The notes under the pieces were generated by a model that saw only the letters and a list, made by a program, of their open reading frames with translations, had not been told where the DNA came from and did not search any database. From the NCBI GenBank assembly GCA_905198295.1, contig CAJKBW010000065.1, positions 1 to 17,357 of the forward strand: a stretch of DNA of 17,357 nucleotides. The letters are read 5' to 3'. The stretch comes from an uncultured Oscillospiraceae bacterium (GTDB lineage Bacteria > Bacillota > Clostridia > Oscillospirales > Acutalibacteraceae). Shown here piece after piece: positions 13,676 to 17,357 of the stretch. Every line of letters begins with the position of its first letter. The first letter of the stretch is position 1. The position numbers were made by a program, and so were the translations under genes.

Positions 13676-14686
13676 ATGTACGCTGAGAAATCGATGGGTT
13701 TCGAATCCCTGGCCCCGCTGATCGGCCATACGCCCCTGCTGAAAATCCGCTACCGCTTCGGCGGCAGGGATCGTGTACTGTTTGCCAAAGCGGAGCATTA
13801 CAATCTCACCGGCAGCATCAAGGACCGCGTGGCGCTGCATATCCTGCGCAAGGCGTATGCCGAAGGCACTATCCGGCCGGGCGTTCCTATCGCGGAGGCC
13901 ACCAGCGGCAATACCGGCATTTCCTTTTCCGCCGTGGGTGCCGCTCTGGGGCATCCGGTGGTCATCTACATGCCCGACTGGATGAGCGTGGAACGCATCC
14001 GCCTGATGGAAAGCTTTGGCGCCGAAGTTCGGCTGGTATCCCGTGAGGAAGGCGGCTTTCTCGGCTCCATCGCCATGAGCGAGCAGTTTGCCGCGGAGCA
14101 CGGCGCGTTCCTGCCCTGTCAGTTTTCCAACGAGGACAACGTGGAAGCACATATCCTCACTACGGGAGAGGAGATCGTCCGGCAGCTGGCCGCCATCGGT
14201 CTGACCGCAGACGGCTTTGTCGCAGGCGTCGGCACCGGCGGCACCGTCATGGGAATCGGCCGGCGGCTGCGGGCGATCAATCCGCACTGCCGGGTCTGTC
14301 CGCTCGAACCGCTCAACTCCCCGACGCTGTCCACCGGCAGCAAAACCGGCCAGCACCGCATTTACGGCATTTCGGACGAATTTATCCCCCCAATCGTCAA
14401 GCTCAGTGAACTGGATGACATCGTTTCGGTGGACGACGGCGACGCCATCCGGATGGCACAGCATCTTTCCCGGCAGCTCGGCCTGGGCGTCGGCGTTTCC
14501 TCCGGGGCAAACTTTCTCGGCGCCGCGCTGCTGCAGGAAAAGCTCGGCGGCAGTGCAGCGGTGGTTACCGTGTTTGCGGACGACAACAAAAAATACCTTT
14601 CCACCGATTATGCGAAGCCACAGCCGGCGGGAGAAACTGATATTTCCGCCGCCGTCGAGTTGGTCGATTTCACGGCTTTCTGCTGA
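13676..14686 (+). CDS. Cysteine synthase (O-acetylserine sulfhydrylase) family PLP enzyme
   Basis: Fold-type II PLP enzyme of the CysK/cystathionine beta-synthase family, most likely making L-cysteine from O-acetylserine and sulfide. Counting from 13676 (336 residues): LIGHTPLLK (15-23), the PLP lysine K49 in NLTGSIKDR (43-51), substrate-binding EATSGNTGIS (74-83), phosphate loop GVGTGGTVMGIG (184-195), HRIYGISDEFIPP (227-239) and SSGANFLGA (275-283). The lysine motif departs from the common NPGGSVKDR. The tail ending KKYLSTDY resembles a clostridial subgroup. The ATG at 13676 has GGAG 6 nt upstream; the in-frame ATG at 13664 has no spaced site. No cysE lies nearby. Related beta-replacing activities cannot be ruled out, so no gene symbol is given. 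Confidence 0.88.
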   Translation: MYAEKSMGFESLAPLIGHTPLLKIRYRFGGRDRVLFAKAEHYNLTGSIKDRVALHILRKAYAEGTIRPGVPIAEATSGNTGISFSAVGAALGHPVVIYMPDWMSVERIRLMESFGAEVRLVSREEGGFLGSIAMSEQFAAEHGAFLPCQFSNEDNVEAHILTTGEEIVRQLAAIGLTADGFVAGVGTGGTVMGIGRRLRAINPHCRVCPLEPLNSPTLSTGSKTGQHRIYGISDEFIPPIVKLSELDDIVSVDDGDAIRMAQHLSRQLGLGVGVSSGANFLGAALLQEKLGGSAAVVTVFADDNKKYLSTDYAKPQPAGETDISAAVELVDFTAFC

Positions 14687-14693
14687 AACACAT

Positions 14694-14728
14694 AAAAAAG
14701 AACGGTGCCGCGGCACCGTTCTTTTTTT
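14694..14728. terminator. Bidirectional terminator between cysteine synthase and MATE genes
   Basis: Perfect palindrome with an A6 run (14694-14699), GAACGGTGCCG (14700-14710), CGGCACCGTTC (14711-14721) and a T7 run (14722-14728). The symmetrical A and T runs make it an intrinsic terminator on both strands. It lies 7 nt after the cysteine synthase stop and 14 nt after the end of the converging MATE gene. Confidence 0.95.
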
Positions 14729-14742
14729 ATTTTCCGCCGGCA

Positions 14743-16101
14743 TCAGAGCAGCTGACGCTTTTTCCAGCCTCCGCTGAGCAGCCGGATAAAAAACACTGCT
14801 GCACGCACCACCCAGTCGATGGTCATCGCCACCCAGACTCCGAGCACCCCCATCTGCAGTCCCTGCGCCAGCAGATAGCTGAAACCGATGCGAAAAATGC
14901 CCATCGACAAAATCGAGGTACACATGGTAAACCGGACATCGTTGGCCGCGCGCAGGCCGTTGGGCAGTACGAAAGCCGCCGGCCAGAACAGCGCGCACAG
15001 GATGCCGTGATATATGAGCAGCTGCACGGTCAGAGCGGAGGACGCTTCGGACAGCTGAAAGCAGAATACCAGGGCTGGCGCAAAAACCGCTTCCAGTGCA
15101 CACAGGCCCGCCATCAGTGTGTACGCCAGCCCGGTCAGCCGCAGGGTGTAGCGCTTCGCCTCGTCATAGCGCCCGGCGCCGATGCACTGGCCGACTACCG
15201 TAATCAGCGCCAGCCCGATGGCGCTGCCGGGAATCTGCGGCAGCATCGCCACCGTATTCGCCACAGCATTGGCGGTCAGGGCAACGGTTCCAAAGGAGGT
15301 GATCAGGCTCTGCAGCAGGATCTTCCCCACCTGGAACATGCCGTTTTCCAGGCCGTTCGGGATGCCGATGGTCAAGATCTGCCTAATCATACGCGGACGG
15401 AATTCCCATCTGAGTGGGGGAAGCTGTATCGTATGCGGGCGGTAGCGCAGCAGTGAAACAATCAGCACCGCGCCGGTCAACCGGGAAACCAGCGTGGCAA
15501 TAGCGGCACCCGCCACCCCCATCTGAAAGCCGAAAATCAAGATCGCATTGCCGCATATGTTAATGGCGTTCATCAGAATGGACGTCGTCATCGACACCCG
15601 TGAATTGCCCATAGCCCGGAACAGCGCGGCACCGGCGTTATACACCGCAATAAACGGATACGAAAGCGCCGACCAGAAAAAATACACCTGCGCGTTGGTC
15701 ATGACATCCGCTTCGGCCTTGCCGAAAAGCAGGGAAAGCAGCCCGCCGCCGCCAACCAGACACCCAGCCATCACCAGTGTGGAAACCGCCGTCACGACAT
15801 ACAGCAGCTGCTTGGCGGAGCGGCTGGCATTTTCCGGCTCTTCCCTGCCGATAAACTGTGCCGACACGATTGCACCGCCGGTGGCGAGGGCAGAAAAAAT
15901 GTTGATCAGCAGGATATTCAGGCTGTCCACCAGAGAAACACCGGACACCGAGGCTTCGCCGCAGCTCGCGACCATCACCGAATCCGCCATGCCGATGGTC
16001 ACCGCCAGAAACTGCTCAACGATCAGAGGCAGAATCAGAATCCGCAGCTGCCTGCGTGTAAACATGCCGCCATACTTCCCCTCATCCAGAAAAATAGGCA
16101 T
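14743..16101 (-). CDS. MATE-family multidrug/organic cation exporter
   Basis: Integral membrane antiporter of the MATE (NorM/DinF-like) family, 452 residues, expected to have 12 transmembrane helices in two related halves and to export cationic compounds using a Na+ or H+ gradient. Family signs: LPLIVEQFLAVTIGMADSVMV (24-44), FRAMGNSRVS (162-171), GVAGAAIATLVSR (196-208), IPNGLENGMF near residue 245 and PGSAIGLALITVVGQ near 290. The ATG at 16101 has AAGGTGG 8 nt upstream. Met13 (16065) is an alternative start behind GAGGGG if transcription begins at the TATAAT immediately upstream. Substrate and coupling ion cannot be read from sequence. It is a single gene, divergent from the M23 gene. Confidence 0.92.
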   Translation of the reverse strand: MPIFLDEGKYGGMFTRRQLRILILPLIVEQFLAVTIGMADSVMVASCGEASVSGVSLVDSLNILLINIFSALATGGAIVSAQFIGREEPENASRSAKQLLYVVTAVSTLVMAGCLVGGGGLLSLLFGKAEADVMTNAQVYFFWSALSYPFIAVYNAGAALFRAMGNSRVSMTTSILMNAINICGNAILIFGFQMGVAGAAIATLVSRLTGAVLIVSLLRYRPHTIQLPPLRWEFRPRMIRQILTIGIPNGLENGMFQVGKILLQSLITSFGTVALTANAVANTVAMLPQIPGSAIGLALITVVGQCIGAGRYDEAKRYTLRLTGLAYTLMAGLCALEAVFAPALVFCFQLSEASSALTVQLLIYHGILCALFWPAAFVLPNGLRAANDVRFTMCTSILSMGIFRIGFSYLLAQGLQMGVLGVWVAMTIDWVVRAAVFFIRLLSGGWKKRQLL

Positions 16102-16103
16102 TT

Positions 16104-16116
16104 ATTATACCACCTT
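16104..16116 (-). promoter_or_regulatory. MATE ribosome binding site overlapping a TATAAT box
   Basis: On minus, AAGGTGG (16110-16116) is followed by TATAAT (16104-16109), AA and the ATG at 16101. The Shine-Dalgarno spacing of 8 nt supports that ATG. If TATAAT is instead a -10 box, transcription would start inside the first codons and Met13 would be used. I see no good -35 at 16-18 nt, which favours the ribosome-binding reading. Confidence 0.45.
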
Positions 16117-16265
16117 TTTCCGGCAAAGTCATGCGGTAAAGCGCCGAAATTCGACCTCATCCCCGTGAAAAATCCGGCTGCCGGGACGAGCCGGCCGACG
16201 TCTTTTTCCCTTTCCCCCTTCATACACATAATTGAGCGTCTGCCGTGAAGGGAAGGGAAGAAAGC

Positions 16266-17297
16266 GTGTTTCTCATCATCCATAAACGCATACTGCGCCG
16301 CACCGCCGCCGTATGTGCCGTCATCGTACTGCTGACGGCCGGCATCGGCTGGCAGTACAGCCGCCAGACCGCCGCCGAAGCGGAACCTGCCGAGCCGGAG
16401 TTTATCCGCTGGGTGGATTTCGAAGCCAGCTACGAGGCGCTGGAAGCGGCGCTTGAACTGGATATTGCCTCACAGGAAACCGATACGCCGGTCAGCTGGA
16501 TTGACCTGATTGCGCTCGCTGCCGCCAAAAACGGCAATAACTTCAGCGGCTTTAAGCGCAGGGAGCTGGAGGGCTATGTGCAGCAGCTCCAGGAGGGTAA
16601 ATCCCTGGAGGCACTTACCGAAAACCTCCGCTATTTCCCTTATTATCAAGAAGCCTACGGCGCTGCTCTGGGCGGACTGGTCGGCCATTTTGAAATTGAG
16701 GTCGACGACGAAACGGCACCGGGCGGCAAACGCTTTGCGCCGCAGTATGGCCTGAAAGCTTTCCTGCCGATTGCCAAGGGATACCCATACAGCGATTTCG
16801 ATGATTTCGGTGTCAGCCGCACCTATGGCTTCACCCGCCGCCATCTTGGCCACGACTTCATGGGCGCGACCGGAACCCCTATTATTGCGGTGGAAGGCGG
16901 CGTTGTGGAAGCGCTCGGCTGGAACCAGTACGGCGGCTGGCGGATCGGCATCCGCAGCCTCGATGGCAGGCGGTACTATTACTACGCCCACCTCCGCCAG
17001 AACTTTCCTTTCAACAAATCGCTCGAGGAGGGCAGCATTGTACAGCCGGGCGACGTCATCGGCTATATGGGGCATACCGGGTACAGCACCACTGAAAACG
17101 TCAACAACATTGAGCAGCCGCACCTGCATTTCGGCATGCAGCTGATATTTGACGAATCGCAGAAGGAAAGCGACAACGAAATCTGGATCGATGTCTACCC
17201 GATCGTGCGCCTGCTCACCCGGCACCGCTGTACGGTTGTGAAAGATCCCGAAACCAAGGAGTACTCCCGTGTTTATGCTTACCGGGAAAACGCCTGA
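16266..17297 (+). CDS. Membrane-anchored M23-family peptidoglycan endopeptidase
   Basis: LytM-type zinc metallopeptidase that should cut cross-link or stem peptides of peptidoglycan outside the membrane. From GTG at 16266 it has 343 residues. A basic N-terminus (HKRILRR) and one hydrophobic segment (about 13-28) form a signal anchor. Residues 45-150 are a helical, acidic domain of a kind seen in clostridial M23 proteins, function unknown. The catalytic domain has H193 and D197 (RRHLGHD, HxxxD), H242 (YYYYAHL) and H286/H288 (PHLHFG), so all zinc and catalytic residues are present. The frame opens at a GTG at 16245, which has no ribosome binding site; GGGAAG lies before 16266. It is divergent from the MATE gene, with a palindrome after the stop. 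Confidence 0.9.
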   Translation: MFLIIHKRILRRTAAVCAVIVLLTAGIGWQYSRQTAAEAEPAEPEFIRWVDFEASYEALEAALELDIASQETDTPVSWIDLIALAAAKNGNNFSGFKRRELEGYVQQLQEGKSLEALTENLRYFPYYQEAYGAALGGLVGHFEIEVDDETAPGGKRFAPQYGLKAFLPIAKGYPYSDFDDFGVSRTYGFTRRHLGHDFMGATGTPIIAVEGGVVEALGWNQYGGWRIGIRSLDGRRYYYYAHLRQNFPFNKSLEEGSIVQPGDVIGYMGHTGYSTTENVNNIEQPHLHFGMQLIFDESQKESDNEIWIDVYPIVRLLTRHRCTVVKDPETKEYSRVYAYRENA

Positions 17298-17325
17298 CCT
17301 CCCGCTAAACGGAAAAGCAAACGCC

Positions 17326-17357
17326 GGTGAACTGCCGTAAATCCACGGCAGTTCACC
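17326..17357 (+). terminator. Hairpin after the M23 gene, at the window edge
   Basis: Perfect 13-bp inverted repeat: GGTGAACTGCCGT (17326-17338), loop AAATCC, ACGGCAGTTCACC (17345-17357). It starts 28 nt after the M23 stop. The window ends on its last base, so a following T tract cannot be seen. An intrinsic terminator is the likeliest reading. Confidence 0.7.

Noticed and set aside
13365..13721. A 118-codon frame in the gap before cysteine synthase
   Set aside because: It contains the terminator and the promoter, is very Arg/Pro-rich and overlaps the next gene in another frame. Very unlikely to be translated.
13148..15103. A 651-codon open frame on the minus strand covering parts of three genes
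   Set aside because: It runs antisense to the glycosyltransferase and cysteine synthase, across two promoters and terminators, and into the MATE gene in the wrong frame. Its composition is shadow-like.
16174..16210. CCGGCT/AGCCGG stem followed by CTTTTT before the M23 gene
   Set aside because: The stem is only 6 bp, the T tract begins about 8 nt after it, and no promoter is seen upstream. Not supported as a terminator or attenuator.
16201..16220. Pyrimidine-only tract upstream of the M23 gene
   Set aside because: Noted as unusual composition, but short; I can attach no function. A CATAAT-like -10 downstream lacks a convincing -35.

Overview
The window is a piece of a GC-rich Gram-positive chromosome, almost certainly from a Clostridia member. 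I infer the Oscillospirales (old Ruminococcaceae, Clostridium cluster IV) from three things: the run hprK-PHP-murB-rapZ-whiA-dnaE-pfkA, AGGAGG-type ribosome binding sites before nearly every gene, and strong GC preference at third codon positions. The species cannot be read from the sequence. I see no mobile element, rRNA, tRNA or CRISPR array. It reads as ordinary core chromosome.

Left and central part (about 56-12022, all on the minus strand, transcribed right to left). The order in transcription is hprK (HPr kinase/phosphorylase), a YcdX-type PHP phosphoesterase, a ROK-family glucokinase, murB, rapZ, whiA, dnaE, pfkA, ispD and ispF. Gaps from hprK to dnaE are short (30-123 nt). A promoter sits before hprK, a second good promoter sits between dnaE and pfkA, and a long hairpin separates pfkA from ispD-ispF. 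The genes link sugar entry (glucokinase, PfkA), the sensor of the PfkA product fructose-1,6-bisphosphate (HprK), cell-wall precursor synthesis (MurB and the RapZ signalling ATPase), a cell-division regulator (WhiA), a replicative polymerase (DnaE) and two MEP-pathway enzymes (IspD, IspF). The yvcK/glmR gene that often lies between rapZ and whiA is absent here.

Right part (about 12086-17357). A GT4 glycosyltransferase is read divergently from hprK from its own promoter and ends in a clear intrinsic terminator. A cysteine-synthase-type PLP enzyme follows with its own promoter and a GC-rich leader of roughly 115 nt. It converges on a MATE-family exporter (minus strand) with a shared bidirectional terminator between them. 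Divergent from the MATE gene is a membrane-anchored M23 peptidase with a complete set of catalytic residues. The window ends exactly on the last base of a 32-nt inverted repeat.

Several starts were moved from the longest open frame, using ribosome binding sites and family N-termini: ispD, dnaE, rapZ, hprK (TTG), the cysteine synthase and the M23 gene. I found no clearly new biological system. The points most worth a second look are intergenic RNA structures: a 37-nt hairpin between pfkA and ispD, a two-tier inverted repeat overlapping the pfkA promoter, and possible alternative stems in the cysteine synthase leader. Three hairpins in the minus-strand cluster have pairs that work only in minus-strand RNA.
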